Assembly (NCBI RefSeq): GCF_963678635.1
Contig: NC_087067.1
Span: 44,303,829-44,367,828, forward strand
Reading direction: 5' to 3'
DNA length: 64,000 bases
Source: Symsagittifera roscoffensis
Lineage: Eukaryota > Xenacoelomorpha > Acoela > Convolutidae
Shown here piece by piece: positions 9,501-22,000 of this stretch (position 1 is the first letter of the stretch; each line of letters begins with the position of its first letter). A model generated the notes under the pieces. It saw only the letters and a program-made list of their open reading frames with translations. It did no database searches and was not told where the DNA came from. The position numbers were made by a program, and so were the translations under genes.

Positions 9501-11604
9501 TATTGTGGTTAATCTGAACAGTTTCGAGTCAATGAAATTTGAGTTCGAGCTAATCAAGAAACTCGTGGAGAATATCATTCGTAAGTGAATCACTTTTTGA
9601 GTTTCTAGTTTTTTTTGTATATTTTTTATCGTTTGCTTATTGGCTTATTACTCAAGCAAAGATTGTGTTATAGTATGAACTATGTTTTTTTCCAGCCTAA
9701 GTCGCAAATATTGTTGCGATACAAATATTGTAGCGACAAAATGTGTTCATTTTGAAAGTTTTCATTTTGATCAATAACCAGCTATTTAGTATAGCCAATG
9801 CTAAGGATATTAACACAGACTATTATATTATAAATAGCACTTTAGTTTCAAGGTATCATAGATCTGTAGCGTAGAGGTAGGTAAGGAGAACCGCAACAAA
9901 AAAAGAGGGTTCGAACCTGGGCAAGCTCGGATGTTTTAAATGAACTTTTTCTTATACTAGTTAAAATGCGTCCGCTCTATAAATTGAGGCATGTTAGTCG
10001 GTAAATTTCTTTTTTTTTTCAAATTGACTGGTACTGCTAGCGCGTCATGATTGGCTTGCTTCACTTAGCAATTATGTAGACACATAATTGGCGTGCGTCA
10101 CTTAAGAAATTTTGTAAACCCAAAGCTTCACTCATTCAGTTTTTCCCAGTAGCGTTGTCGGTCATATTTTTGCTTGTGTATGCGATGTGCAACTTCCCCT
10201 CTGGGTTAATTCAATGAATCAGCTGGATTTAAACATTGAAAATAGTAACGAGTGCCCTTTTTAAAGAGTAATGAAAGCAGTGAAGACTCTTGTGTAGGTC
10301 TTGGTGATTTTTTTGTTGTTTTTTCAGGAAAAAGTCTTAATGCCCTAATAACTACAGATGTACATTCATACATATTAATGCATTTATGAAATATGCACTT
10401 ATTGAGTTCAATTGGAATTCATCTGCTGAATGTCATGTTAATAGCACTCTCTAAATACAAACGTGGAAATGGCGCTGAAAAACGTGAAGATTTCTAGTTT
10501 CGAAAGTGGAATTGAATTTTTATAGATTTCCACCGCAATAAAAACTTTACCTATTGATCCAGTTTTCTCAAATTGGGTTAGTGGTATCAGAAAAATGCCA
10601 AGTATAACTTGTTCTAGAAATTCAAAGAGCTTAAAGGGCATCTATTTTTTTCTTTGAAATTTGAAAGCCGAGGTTTTTTCAACAAAGTCAGTGTTTTTTT
10701 GTTTGCTTGCAATAATTACTCTTTTCCAAATGTCAGTTTGGCTATGTTTTGCAATAGACATTGTTAAAAGGAACTTTTATATTTTCCTGCTCATGTTTTG
10801 CAATAGACATTGTTAAAAGGAACTTTTATATTTTCCTGCTCAAAGCAAATTGATTTGTTAAAGAATAATGAACGATGTGAGTACTCTTGTATGAGTCTTG
10901 GTGTTTTTTTTTCAGGCTCAGTTTTGATTTTTTTTGAGGTTTGACTTTTGATTTCTTTTCAAGTTCAGTTCATTTTGTTTGTTGAAAGGAAGGCAAACTC
11001 CACTTTCGGCCAGCAAAAGTCTAAAGGTCACGAAAAACGTGATCGACGTCTAGTTCCGAAAGTGAAATTTATTTAATTATCAGATTGATTTTCCTGCGGA
11101 GTTTACAATTTTACGAATTGATCCTGTTTTCTCATATTGGGTTGTTATTGCATTTCGCATTGCTCATAAATTGTTATTGAAATTCAAAGAGCTTTAAGGG
11201 CATGTATTCTCTTAAAAAATTGAATTAAAAACTCTCTAAAATTCGAAACGCAAAAAAAAGAAGTCAGTTTTTTGTCAGTTTTTTTTTGTTTTCATGCGTT
11301 CATTAATATTTTCCAACTATCAGTTGGCTATGTTTGGTTCTTTTCAGACGCAGTGAGATCCAACGTCCAGGCGGATCTGAAGATGTCGTCCCAGTCTAAT
11401 ATGCCACACCACCTGGTCAACATCAACTCACAACTACTCCAGATTATGCTCAGATTCATCTCAAAACTAGACTCAGATGAAGAGAAACGACTGATGAATG
11501 AAGTCATTAAAGAAAGTCTAATCTCACAGATGGAGTTTGAAACTTTGATAAGTAATGAACTCACAAAAACTCTAGCTGAAAAAATAAAGCAAAGGATTGA
11601 ATGA
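6325..11604 (+). CDS. RAP1GDS1: SmgGDS/RAP1GDS1-family armadillo-repeat protein, five exons (5' end not found)
   Basis: Five exons (6325-6571, 7045-7224, 7603-7816, 8622-9580, 11348-11604) join in one frame. Intron phases 1, 1, 2, 1 agree at every junction and all use GT/AG. They give about 618 residues and a stop at 11602-11604. The chain is all helical armadillo-type repeats, for example ASACLLIGNLACDE and KSSALVSMKNFL. The block SSRLLATLI then YVMMNEGGLAL matches the C-terminal part of vertebrate SmgGDS. In that family the protein binds prenylatable small GTPases with polybasic tails (RhoA, Rap1, K-Ras), chaperones them and promotes nucleotide exchange. No initiator ATG is identified, so at least one short 5' exon lies upstream. 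Family assignment is from memory of the sequence. Confidence 0.75.
7045..7224 (+). CDS. RAP1GDS1: SmgGDS-like gene, second visible exon
   Basis: Acceptor TGCATTTAG ends at 7044; the donor is GAAG/GTATAAGT at 7224/7225. The exon enters and leaves in phase 1. It encodes LITVCCGSLQNLLIETEKE and a Ser/Thr-rich linker. The donor is duplicated 28 bases downstream (7249-7263); using the second copy would bring in an in-frame TGA, so the first is taken as real. Confidence 0.75.
7603..7816 (+). CDS. RAP1GDS1: SmgGDS-like gene, third visible exon
   Basis: Acceptor TATGTTGTAG ends at 7602; the donor AATAA/GTACGT is at 7816/7817. Entry phase is 1 and exit phase 2. It encodes KAIICSFALLERVLDF and KLALLVACEAALMQDG, two helical repeat segments. 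Confidence 0.75.
7817..8621. other. SmgGDS intron with a dispersed repeat fragment at 8252-8319
   Basis: Bases 8252-8319 (GCAATAAGCAAGGATATTGC ... AACTTTGTTCACAG) match 31207-31273. The upstream part has a weak tRNA-like GATCCGAATC. The rest is AT-rich with no gene seen. Confidence 0.5.
8622..9580 (+). CDS. RAP1GDS1: SmgGDS-like gene, large fourth visible exon
   Basis: Acceptor GTGTTTTAG ends at 8621; the donor ATTC/GTAAGT is at 9580/9581. The 959-base exon enters in phase 2 and leaves in phase 1. It encodes about 320 residues of continuous armadillo-like helices. It carries the segments most like SmgGDS: RASACLLIGNLACDETSVTK, SSALVSMKNFLVP, NESSRLLATLI and SYVMMNEGGLALSIV. No break is present. 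Confidence 0.85.
9831..10206 (+). mobile_element. tRNA-derived SINE, copy 2
   Basis: Same family as 3787-4115. The A box TAGCGTAGAGG is at 9867-9877 and the B box GGTTCGAACCT at 9908-9918, closer to consensus than in copy 1. It carries an extra partial duplication around 10063-10120 (CACTTAGCAATTATGTAGAC and a variant). The 3' hairpin is decayed. It sits in the last intron of the SmgGDS gene, in the sense orientation. Confidence 0.75.
10744..10841 (+). repeat. Perfect 49-bp tandem duplication
   Basis: Units 10744-10792 and 10793-10841 both start ATGTTTTGCAATAGACATTG and are identical. The lack of divergence shows a recent event inside the intron. Confidence 0.9.
11348..11604 (+). CDS. RAP1GDS1: SmgGDS-like gene, terminal exon
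   Basis: Acceptor GGTTCTTTTCAG ends at 11347 in phase 1, matching the preceding donor. It encodes 84 residues and a TGA stop: LLQIMLRFISKLDSDEEKRL and an acidic/basic helical tail. No clear AATAAA signal follows within 50 bases. The intron before it is 1767 bases and contains a SINE and two dispersed repeats. Confidence 0.7.
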
Positions 11605-12365
11605 GTTTTCTATTGAATGATTATTTACTAAATTATGTCGTATTCGGTTGTCTATAATTTTTTTTATCGTGCATGAAATACAGCTATATTTATAGTGAGT
11701 ATAAAAAACTTGAAATTTATGTAGAAGTTTTTAATCTAGAGCTAGACTACCAAATGCTGGAAAGCGTAACCGTTTGAGGTCATTAAAAATACAATCTTTC
11801 GCGGATTATTTCTACCTCTACTTGGGTTCAGCAGGCTTGATACAAGCAAAAGCAAAAATACTGAAAATAGGAGTTAGTCAGAAGTTAGATTTTAGCCAAT
11901 TGTAAATATTCAAATCGTTAAGAATCTTATTAATCAGATGTTTAGTTTTAGTTTCTTTCGTGATGCGAAATTCTTTAAGGAAAACAGGTGTTATTACAAA
12001 TAGTCTTCTGTTTAATGTGAAAACTCCACAGACCTGTCTAAGTATCAGTTTCAACACAAGAAAACTTGAAACGGAATCCAAACCTAACAAACGAATAAAA
12101 AATCCGGAGTAATTTAGTAATTTCAAATGTAATTCTTAAATTTGGAAATTATTGCTGCTACAGATGTCGTTAGCTTTTCCCTGCGAGCGCTTTGATAATC
12201 TTACCAAATCTTTCATTGTTCCTACATACAACTAGGTCTAATCGTCTAGCAATTTAATATAATATCTGTTATTTATGTGGTGTGGTCCATTTAAGACAAT
12301 TCAGCCAAATTTATATGAGCGAAGCATAATATATTAAAAGGCGGGGCCTTGATTCTTGCGGGGCC
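11605..12365. other. AT-rich intergenic stretch
   Basis: The downstream flank of the SmgGDS gene. A minus-strand open frame at 11878-12126 exists but shows no family motif and I do not call it a gene. Nothing else is seen. Confidence 0.4.
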
Positions 12366-12490
12366 TAGGAAATTAGACGATAAGCAAATTAGACGGATGC
12401 TACAAAAACGAAATTAGACGAAATTTATTTTTTACAGATCTGGCATTTTAGACGAAAAAGTTAAGAAAAACAAAGGGCCAACAAAATTTT
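12366..12490 (+). mobile_element. Fragment of AATTAGACG-repeat MITE
   Basis: It starts TAGGAAATTAGACGATAAGC after GGGGCC, exactly like the left end of the element at 41798-42259, and has further AATTAGACG copies and GGCATTTTAGACG. The right part corresponds to the inverted right arm of the other copy, so the middle is deleted. Confidence 0.65.
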
Positions 12491-12756
12491 TTCTTAAGAG
12501 TCAAGTTTCACAATACAAAAAGAACATAAAGTGTCAATACTTATCAAAACAATTAGTTTAAATGAACATAAAATGTCAAATCCGAAAATTACAGGAGAGT
12601 TTTGAATTGAATAAATTATGCATGATTGACTTGTAGAGTTTTTGGCCACCGAAATTTGAGTGTTGTCTGCAAACAATTTTATTTTTCTCACGTAATTTGT
12701 CTGCAAGCACATTATGATAATATATATTCAATGTATTCAATCTGGCATTTTAATTC

Positions 12757-12811
12757 ATATTCAATACATATGTATTCAATACATATGTATTCAATACATA
12801 TGTATTCAATT
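12757..12811 (+). repeat. 15-bp tandem repeat ATTCAATACATATGT, about 3.5 copies
   Basis: Consecutive perfect units, each holding the palindrome ACATATGT. The surrounding 12491-13120 is AT-rich with no gene seen. Confidence 0.9.
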
Positions 12812-13119
12812 CAACTCTTGCACGTGCTCCTCTGCTTTCCAATGCTGCGTTACAAACGAGTTACTCAGAGATCCGGCTGAATTGTCTGGCTAAATAAGTT
12901 GGTTTACTTTTGGCTCTGATTGTTTAAACTATAAATTTTCTTTGACTGCATTATCTGTGCACAATTATTTTACTTCGTTGGAGAAAACGTCAACAAGCTT
13001 TTCATTTATATTCTCATCATAAGTATGATTCACGTTTCAGTTGATTCTGTCGGGTCGTTTATGAACTGTTGCGCGAATTCACAACAAAAAACATAAGTAC
13101 GTTTCAGAATCAATATTCA

Positions 13120-13570
13120 GGGACTCTTATATAGGGCTTGACAATTTTTTTTGTTTATTTTTCATGACTTAAGGTTTATTCATGCTTAAATTTGACTTCT
13201 GAAGGTTTGACTTAGGTTTTTTCTAAGTTCAATTCATTTTTTTTGTTTAAAGGAAAGCAAACTCGATTATCGATCAGCAAAAGTGTGTTGATCACGAAAA
13301 ACTCGATCGACTTCTATATTTTTAAAGGTGTATTTTATCTTCCATATTTCCCAGCGGATTAAACTTGCCTGTTGACCCAGTGTTTATCAAATTGAGTTAA
13401 TTTTTATCAAAACAGTACAAAAAAAAATTTTTGTCTAAAATTCAAAGAGCTTACAGGACATAAACTTTTTTGAATTTCGAAAGTTGATGTTTTTTTTAAA
13501 AAATGAAGTCAGCTTTTTTCACTGCATTCATTGACTTTTTTCTAACTGACTATTAGCGGTGTTTGGTATC
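13120..13570 (+). repeat. Dispersed repeat, longest copy
   Basis: Shares a string of blocks with copies near 4500, 10470, 10860, 16340 and 33595: GGTTTGACTT, AAGGAAAGCAAACTC, GATCACGAAAAACTCGATCG, CCCAGCGGATTAAA, TTGACCCAGTG and AATTCAAAGAGCTTACAGG. No coding frame or terminal repeat is found. The family is about 400-450 bp long. Confidence 0.6.
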
Positions 13571-14094
13571 ACCATTTTTTGTAGACCAAACGTTTTATTT
13601 TATCAAGACCTGCTGCCAAAAAAAATCTAATTTTTTAATATAAAATTTAACGCAATTCATTTTAGCATCCTGTTTACCCCAAATGAAACCAAGGTTACTG
13701 ACTGTGTTACTAAAAGTAGCAAAACTCTGTGTTTTTAAACAAGCGCCGTATACGGTTTTGTTGCGTATTTAGGCGATAGCAACATATCAGCGAATACTTG
13801 AAACTGTCTTATATAACTCAAAATTCAAGTTTATTTAAATGGGAACAACGGTAACATCAATTTAATCAGCAAAAAAAAACATTGGTGATTTGAAGCCAAA
13901 AAAATGCGCGTGAGTTTTAATTTTAAATGGATAATATAATGCGAACCAAAATAGAGCAACTTTTCAAAGAAAACCATCGAAACTTTGAATTTTCATGCTT
14001 ACAATATTGAGATACTGATTGCATTTAAATGGAATGACAATGGATAGAGGAGGCATAGAGTGCATGGAAAAGTTAGTAGTTTACCATCATTTTC
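13571..14094. other. AT-rich stretch without recognised features
   Basis: No open frame of note, no repeat match found by eye. Confidence 0.4.
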
Positions 14095-14970
14095 TCATTT
14101 TCTGGATTTAGAAGCTTCGAATGTGATGAAATAAATTGCTTTCAGCGAATTTCTGTCCTCGCAAACATCATTCTCGTTTTCTGGCGGAATCGTGATGCTC
14201 GTTGATACTCTTCCAGTAACCCTGAAGTCTCCATTCTCTCCCAAGTTTTTCCAGCTTTCTGTTGCATGAGAGAGTCTAAGGAAGGCTTGGCTCGCTGACT
14301 CGGAGGTAGCAACTGGATAGCTTTCTTTCGTTGGGAATTGAGAGTTTGTTTTTGAGATGGTGTCAAAGAGTAATAGAAAAGACCTGAACAAACCGTCAAA
14401 TTTGGCAAAATAAAAGAGTGGTAATATAAATTCTGCAGTTTTCCTTTATTTACGCGTTTCTGAAGGACCTTCATGTGGTACAGGCATGAGTTCAACTTTG
14501 ATCTCATCTTCTGAATATGTTTATCCCAATTGAGTGTTTTTGATATTTGACATCCAAGCAGTTTCACTACATTAACTTCTTGAATGTTAATACTATTGAT
14601 TATCAGACCATGGCTCTGCGATTGTTTCCTCCTACTGAAATTCAGCAATTTTTTTTGCCAGTGTTAATGACCAAGCATTTTTCTTCATTCTGTTGAATCA
14701 CCTCCTTTGCTGCGTCGTCAAAACATTTTTGGGTTTCCGCCTCTATCGTAAAGTCATCTTTAAGCTTCACTAGTAAATCTTTCGTGCACGAGATATTTTG
14801 AATATACATAGGAAAAAAATGGACCTCAGAACACTTCCCTGAGGTACTCCAGCTGTCATTGTATATACCTGTTCGCTATTAAGAATCACAAACTCACGAT
14901 ATACTAATAGTAATTTCAATAACACTAGTTTCAACTGAACTCTAAGGGATCTATTGGGTCTAAGAATCAA
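14095..14970 (-). pseudogene. Second LINE, reverse transcriptase remnant
   Basis: Minus-strand frames hold an RT core, TMTAGVPQGSVL (motif B, about 14830-14870), then LKDDFTIEAETQKCF, in which FADD of motif C has decayed to LKDD. Next comes the post-polymerase block VKLLGCQISKTLNWDKHIQK (about 14500-14570), usual in Jockey/I-type elements. The three pieces lie in different frames. The sequence differs from the LINE at 1-3780, so it is a separate family. The 5' part of the element is missing and its 3' end is near 14095. Confidence 0.75.
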
Positions 14971-15838
14971 AAATTATATAAATTGTTGTAAATTAGTTTC
15001 CCGTATGAGTCACTTTTTTGAAAGGGCTTCTTTGATTCAGTTGAATAAGTTTAATCATAAGCTTTTGGGAAACCTCATTCTAGGAAACGCGATTGTATGA
15101 GACATGTTTTGAAATTTTTGTTGCTGAATCCAACGAATCTGTGTCTGTTGGTTTCATGGTTATGGGTAGCAAACACTACCCAAGAAACTATAAAACAATT
15201 TTAAAAAGTTTTTGAGAAAAAGGTTAAAAGGAGGGTGTAACGAGATGTACATTAAAGAACTTTTAACTACAGAACGATCCATTGGAACTGATCAGCAAAA
15301 ACTAGTTTTTTTTTAATTTTCCGCTGAGCGAGATACCTCGAAATGGGCCTACTTGCGTTCTCTCATACAATTCAGATTTGATTTTTTTTGTATTTATATA
15401 ATTAGCTCTATAACTAAAAATCGTTTGTAAATAATTGATTGGTTGTGTAAGTGCGGAATGCAGTTGTTTCAGGAATCACTGTGGTTTTTTCGACTGCAAA
15501 ACGAACGCTGTAGAAGGTTCACTCTAATCTTTTCTATTTAAGACAGTTGTTACAGCGCCTTTAAACGAGTCGGACAGAATATATTCACAGTTGCTATTGA
15601 TTATAGATAAATATCAGTTTATTCGAGAATTTTTTTAGCATAATTTCGGCTACAGGCAAACAACATGGTATGCCTTGCAGCTATTTCATAACAAACACAA
15701 CCCATAGTCTGACAGTTTGAAGAGAGTAAATTAAAACATTCAATTATTTTCTCCCTTTTGCTGTTCTGACAAAATCATTATCCTTTTGTCAATTATTTCA
15801 TTTTCGTCTGCCAGAACTTTTCTTCTCAAGCTGACACT
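14971..15838. other. AT-rich stretch upstream of the glycosyltransferase-like gene
   Basis: No coding signal is seen. A short block near 15275-15350 (GATCAGCAAAAACTAG, TTTTCCGCTGAGCG) resembles the dispersed repeat family. Any promoter for the gene starting at 15839 should lie here, but I see no clear TATA or initiator. Confidence 0.4.
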
Positions 15839-16001
15839 ATGATTAATTGTTACTACATCAAATTGTTTTCAGTGGGACTGAGTTTCATGTTTATTTTACT
15901 ATTATTTCGGAAAAGTTTATTCGATTTCGACACAATCGATGTTATCGATTCTCATAAACTACCATTTTGCCAAAGAAGTGACCATTTCATCACATTCAAA
16001 G
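15839..16001 (+). CDS. Fucosyltransferase-like gene, exon 1 (signal anchor)
   Basis: It begins with ATG and encodes 54 codons plus one base, then donor AAAG/GTTTGT. Residues 8-23 (KLFSVGLSFMFILLLF) form one membrane segment with a positive RK just after it. The exon ends CQRSDHFITFK in phase 1, which fits the acceptor of the exon at 23971 to complete an Asp codon. Confidence 0.5.
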
Positions 16002-19000
16002 GTTTGTTTTTGACTTTCAGTTGAAACCTCAAAACGTATGCTTTTCTATAATAATATTTTAACCAGGTAATTGATTGCCTCTCAATTTTCTTCAAAATTT
16101 AATACGATAATGATGACGTTAAAAATCCAAAATCACGACAATTTTTTTGCGACAAGAGTAGCCAGAACTAGTGAAACATGTGCATTAAGAGTACAAAGGG
16201 GACAATTGTTGGTTTAACGTATTAGCTAACTTAACTTAAACCCCCTGTAATTTTAATTTTTTTTTTCATTTATACCCAGGAAGTTTTTCAGCTAATATGA
16301 TCTCACAGCTTGATCCCCCACTGGAGTTTCCTGGCAAATAAGCAATTATAACTCATAGCTTCGAAAGTGGAAAGTAATTTTCAGACATACCATTGGAATA
16401 AAAAACTTGCCTTTTCATCTAGTGCTCTCAAATTGCATTAGTTTTATCAAAAAAGTGTCAATCTGACACCTATGTTTTCCTCGTAAACAACTTTTTTTGG
16501 CTGTCATCACTTGTTCAATTTTTTGCAACTATCAACTATTGTAAAGTTTTGGAGTTTTGGAAATGACAAGTTTGCAAAAATAATTAACGCACGACGTTTT
16601 AATTGAGTTTCAAAAAAACTATTGGTAAATCTTTTTGAAATATTTTTCGGATGTTTTAATCTGTTTTTTTTTCTTCCCTTTCTTACTTTACTTCTTGCAT
16701 AACTTTGCAAAACATTATCACGTTTTGTTTTTCAAGTTTTAGAGAAGACTTAGAATTTCGACTGATTGTTTTTTTGATTATGTTTTCAATTGAAATTTTC
16801 AGTTGGGAAGATAGTGTCATATTTTTTTGAAAAAATAGTTTGGAGAAAAAAATGATGTTCTTTTTGAGACCCGCAATGATATAAAAGTTACATGAATTTA
16901 TAAACGCTTCTTTGTAACTGAAAATTTTTCCCTAGCTTAATTTTTTTATATATACAATATATATGTAATGACAAAAGTAACGACGTGTTTTTCCATCTCC
17001 ATGTAAAACTGCATAAAAAGGGGTTTTGTTCGAGGTTGGATGGGAATTATCCTTATTCGTTTATCGATCATCGTGAAAAGTCGATCATCGTAAGAAACTT
17101 TGAAAACAATCAGCCAATGGTACGTAAAACTTATTTTTTTCTCTTTCTTGGTCTGTGGAAATTGTGTTTTACAAACGACTCTGCTGTTCGGTCAAATATC
17201 CACCAGAGATTTTTACTACAATTTCAAAAAACGTCAATTTTTCAAAAACTAATATGAAACAAAACTGCTTGCTTCAAAGCAAGATCCCAGAATGTTCTGA
17301 AAGTTTTTTAACGTCCATGACGTAATGTTGGACTTAAGAACTTCATTAAGTTTTGAACGATTAAAAAAAATTCGAAGTTAATTTTCCCAGTTTTGAAAAG
17401 ATTCTTCCGTTTTTGAGCCGGGTTGAAACGCCGCTATATAGCACGAAATTTATTGGACCATACTATTATTCCAAGTTGGCTTTTTTCAAATTCTCATAAT
17501 TTTGCAAAACATTATCACGTAAATTTTCTTTCAATTTTGAGCTTGACAGAGTTATATTTTTCAGATGATATTTAAAAAAATTATCAAAATTGACTTGTTA
17601 AAAAATTGTCATTTGTCTGGGAAAAAAAACACCCAGGCTCATTTTTCTTTCCATGTTCTTTGAAAGTCAGCGCAATAAAAGCTAAAAGCAGAAGAGTCTC
17701 AAAAAGCTGACTTCAATACAGATGTTATACTCAAATTTGAAGCCGATGTGCTACTTTATTATTGCACGACGTCCATTTTTAGACCCTTATAATTCTCTAG
17801 TGGCGCCTCAAAAATTTGAGAGAAAATGGGATTAAAAACAGCGTGATGAAAAGTGTTTTAAAAATTATATTTTGAGGGAAAGTCCCCTAGTCGATCAAGG
17901 GAGGTTATCATACAAGATCTTGCAAGGTTCTCGCAAGATAACCTCTTTTAAAGATAACTTTTTTTGCAAGATCGTTAAAGATACGATTTTTTTGGACAAA
18001 AAGAGCCTTACATGCGAATAAAAACAAGTAGCGTTCGTGGAAGAAGGAAGCAATCTTAGCTACGTATACATAAACTAAGCCCGCTAGGCGTTTGCCCCCA
18101 GAAAGCTTCATTTTTTCGACCTTCATTTAGGCCACTGCAAAAAACCGCGATTTCATCTGGACAATATTTTCTAAAAAATGCGTAAAACGTCAATTTTGCC
18201 TAGTTTTCAAAAATTTGCCCAGGCGGTGTAATAACGTGACGTTTTTCTGACAATAATATCATTGCACTCTTTTGTGAGAGCTCGAAAAATTAGTTTGGAA
18301 AATTAGCTCGAAAAATTAGTTCTACAAAAACGTCCACAAAAACTTGGAAAGTTTTTGAAAATTTCTCTTGTTCCAGAAACTCCTAGATTTGCTACTGTGG
18401 TCAGGCAGAAGTATCAAAAATTGCACTTAATTTGCTAGCTCGAAAACTTCTGGTTTTTTTTTTTGAAAAGTTACTGAAACTAAGGCAAACAACGAAACAA
18501 TGCAGTAAATTTGATTTCTTTCGAAATTTGATTTTTTTTGATGTTTTGACCCACTCAAAGGTTTCCAATTTGTTTAACATATGGCAAGAGGTTACTGGAA
18601 TAATGAAATTTGCTCGGGGACGACGCGTGTTTTAAACTAAAATAGTCTGATTATTTCATAATTGACCTTCGTGGCACAAGTGTAGTTGCAGTTATTGCAT
18701 ACCTAAGGCGAGATCATTTTCTATAATTATTGATTTTCTAACCATTATTCAGTAACATTAGACCTTTTTCCGCTACCAGTTTTTACCGCTATCAGTTTTT
18801 ACCAGTTTTTTCCACTATCAGTATTGGTGGACGAACATGCAGAATAGCATAACATGATCAGGTCAGGATCGGATAAAACCTTTGGATATACCGCCGTTTT
18901 GTCACCGACACTTCAAAGAACCACCAGTAGACCATTCAAAGCGGGTGTTGAGACTTAAAATGGCAATATTTACCAAAAAATATGTAGATATCCAAATACT

Positions 19001-22000
19001 ACTTCCAGTTAGACCAGCGACGCCAATTAAGCCACTAACACAAAAACTCGAAAAAAGAAAAAAAAAGCGCGGAAGACAAACTTCCAACGGCGCGATAGAT
19101 AATATTGCATTTAGGAAAACACACAAAAAGCCGATGCACAAAAAAGTCGAAAAAAGAAAAAAAAAGCGCGGAAGACAAACTTCCAACGGCGCGATAGATA
19201 ATATTGCATTTAGGAAAACACACGTCGAAAAGCCGATGCGATATTAATTCTCTGCTAAACAGTCCCGTGGGATGATTCAGACACAGAAGCAAATAGCTTT
19301 ACAAAGCAATGTGTGGGACAAGAGGCACAGAGACAGTTGAAAAAAATCTAACAGAATTTTGTAAATGCTGTCTACAAGAGACCTATGGAACGAGCCCGAG
19401 GACATCATTGTTTTAGAAAAAAAATCTTGTTCAAATGCTATAATTTTTTATGTCACAGAAAGAAAAATGACGAAACATTAGAGAAGTTTCATGCAAAGTT
19501 AGTAATCAAAAGCAGACTCTGGGTACAGAGAAGATGAATGGATGCAAATTATGTTCACGGCGCACGAAAAGATATCGGACGAGTTTCTAGCCAAAAAAGC
19601 GCATGACTATGCTAAAAGACGTAAACAAAATTGAACACAGAAAAGAAATAACAAAAACCACAGTCAAGGACACTCTAACACTTCAATAAATCAAGTTATC
19701 ATAAAAAACCAATGGGGTTCATAAATTAACGGAGAAATCGACAAACTTACAGAGAGACAGGGAGAGGAAAAGTTCCAAATTTTCCAAATCGAATCAAAGT
19801 CAACAAGGAAAACGCGGCCACTGGGCAACTAAACACAACGACAAAATGAACAATTCTATAAGTATGCAAACACATTCTCTATAGCACACCCTCACTTTTA
19901 TTCAGCAAAAGACAAATTCTGTTCAAAGTGTGGCAAAAAATTCACTTTCAGAAAATTTAATGTACAGCAAACAGTAATAACTTTGCTGATAGAGAAGAAA
20001 CTCAGTTGAAACATCAACCAAAACAGCAAGAAAACTATGTCGACCAAGTTGCATTTGCGGAATTCACATCAGCGAACAGATGGAAATCACAACACCAGGA
20101 TAGCTATAGTGTCCCAGCAATAAATGAAAAGTTTGAAATTAGAAATGTGGGCTCGTTCAAAAAAAGAGACTTAAACGGATATATAGTGAAACTTAAAACA
20201 ACAGCAGTTACAATCGCACACCAGTGAACGGCAGCCATATGTTGGTTCTAAACGAATATGTTGCGGCACAACTGCAAAAAATTGTAAGAGGCGCCATTTG
20301 GAAGCAAAACCCCAAAGCGGATGCCGCATGTAACCTTGCTTGTTATGGCGCAATCTAAAATAGAACAATGGACAGAATTAACTTATACTTTAAATCTGGA
20401 GGGTGAACAGTAAGATTGGCACCATTCATTGTGGTGGAGGATACAGAGCGAGCATTGTTGGCAAAAACCTTCAGACACAGAGAAGCATAAAGCTACAACG
20501 AGAAAACTCAAAGCAACAGATATTGTTGAATATTGAAGCACAGAAACAAACAGATCCAGCAATGGCAAATTAAATTGTTGAAAATTAACGGGAATTATGC
20601 ACACAATTCGGGAGATCAAAAACCCATGTGATGAGGACGTGGTTTTTGAAGATTTTAAGGCAATTCAACAAAAAGGTAGGAGAGTACCCATCCACCTATA
20701 GGAAAAAGTGAAACAGGAAATCAACAAGCTAATCGACAACAAGAACAAGTCAAAAAGCTAGAACATTTTAGTTATAAATCATTCATCAGTCTAATATAAA
20801 TAACGTCTAGAATGATCAAACAATATATACACAAACACAATTATCAAATGCCAAACAAAGAGCTCCCATTGGATAAAATCGCCCAGGCGATAAAGTTATC
20901 AATTCAAGGCGATGTTTTTTCAATACTCGGTTTGAGATACGCATACGCACGATGACCTCTAGACCAAAAAAAAACAAAAGAGCAGTGCAACTTCCGCCTA
21001 GTGGAGGGGGTTAGGGAAGCCTTAAAAACATACCAAATGCAAACTAATTTTACGATCTGACGGTTATATATGCCAACTAATTTCAAGGAAGCGATTGACT
21101 CTAATTTAAAAAGTTGCAAAATCAGATTTGCATTCTTAGATGACAAGCTTATAACCAAGATGGGAAAGAAAACAGAGGATCAAGCGGAGCTAAAATTTCT
21201 AGTTAGGATGAACACTAAAAACTTAGCCATACTATAGCCAGTTTGCCAATTCGCCTGCAAACAGTTTGATTGGTTAGGGTTTACCATCACCGCGGTGGGA
21301 ACCAGACTTTTATTGAAAAAACGGAGGCAATTGAAAATCTCATTGCACTTAAAACATACCATCAACTGAAGAGTTTTATGAAATCTATACATCATTTGAC
21401 TAAATAGATAACAATCCTGGCAGAAAAAAACAGCTTCACTGAGGTAGGTCTCTACTAAAAAAGTGAAAAGTATAACTTTAAATGGCGTAAAGATCACAAA
21501 AAAAACTATTTCAAAAAATAATTGAACTGGTCGCTGAAACTACAGAAAGTTGACTTTTAACCAAAACCTAGAAACAAGGGTTGATTGCAATATGTCTACA
21601 GCAGGGCTAGTGTGGCCTTCAAACAATATTTTTTTTTAAAGGATGGATACCGATTTTGTACGCATCAAGGTTTTTAACACACGAGGAAAATATTCAAATA
21701 ACGAGTTAGAATTATCAGGGGTAGTTTGGTCGGTAGAACACTTCAACTACTATCTCTATGGAAAAAATTATACAATTCTAACGGACCACCAAGCTCTTTT
21801 AAGTGCATGAAACGCATCGGAAAAATCAAAGACAGTATAATCCAAGCTAACCAGATGGATTGATAGGTTTTTACCTTTCAACTTCGATATCAAACATTGG
21901 GCTGGATCGAAAACGGGATTATTTGACTAATTGTCAAGAAACCCAGTCATTCCGGCGCTACATGTCAGGAAATGGTAGTTGCTAGAAGTATCACGTTTTT

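Larger units (their letters stand above)
9581..11347. other. Last SmgGDS intron, filled with repeats
   Basis: Contents in order: the SINE at 9831-10206, a dispersed repeat copy near 10470-10740, a perfect 49-bp duplication at 10744-10841, and another dispersed repeat copy near 10860-11200. No exon is recognised in it. Confidence 0.6.

Noticed and set aside
16985-17257. Possible exon LDGNYPYSFIDHREKSIIVR with a GTACGT donor in intron 1 of the fucosyltransferase-like gene
   Set aside because: The only nearby AG acceptors give phases that fit neither the exon at 15839-16001 nor the one at 23971, and those two join directly without it.
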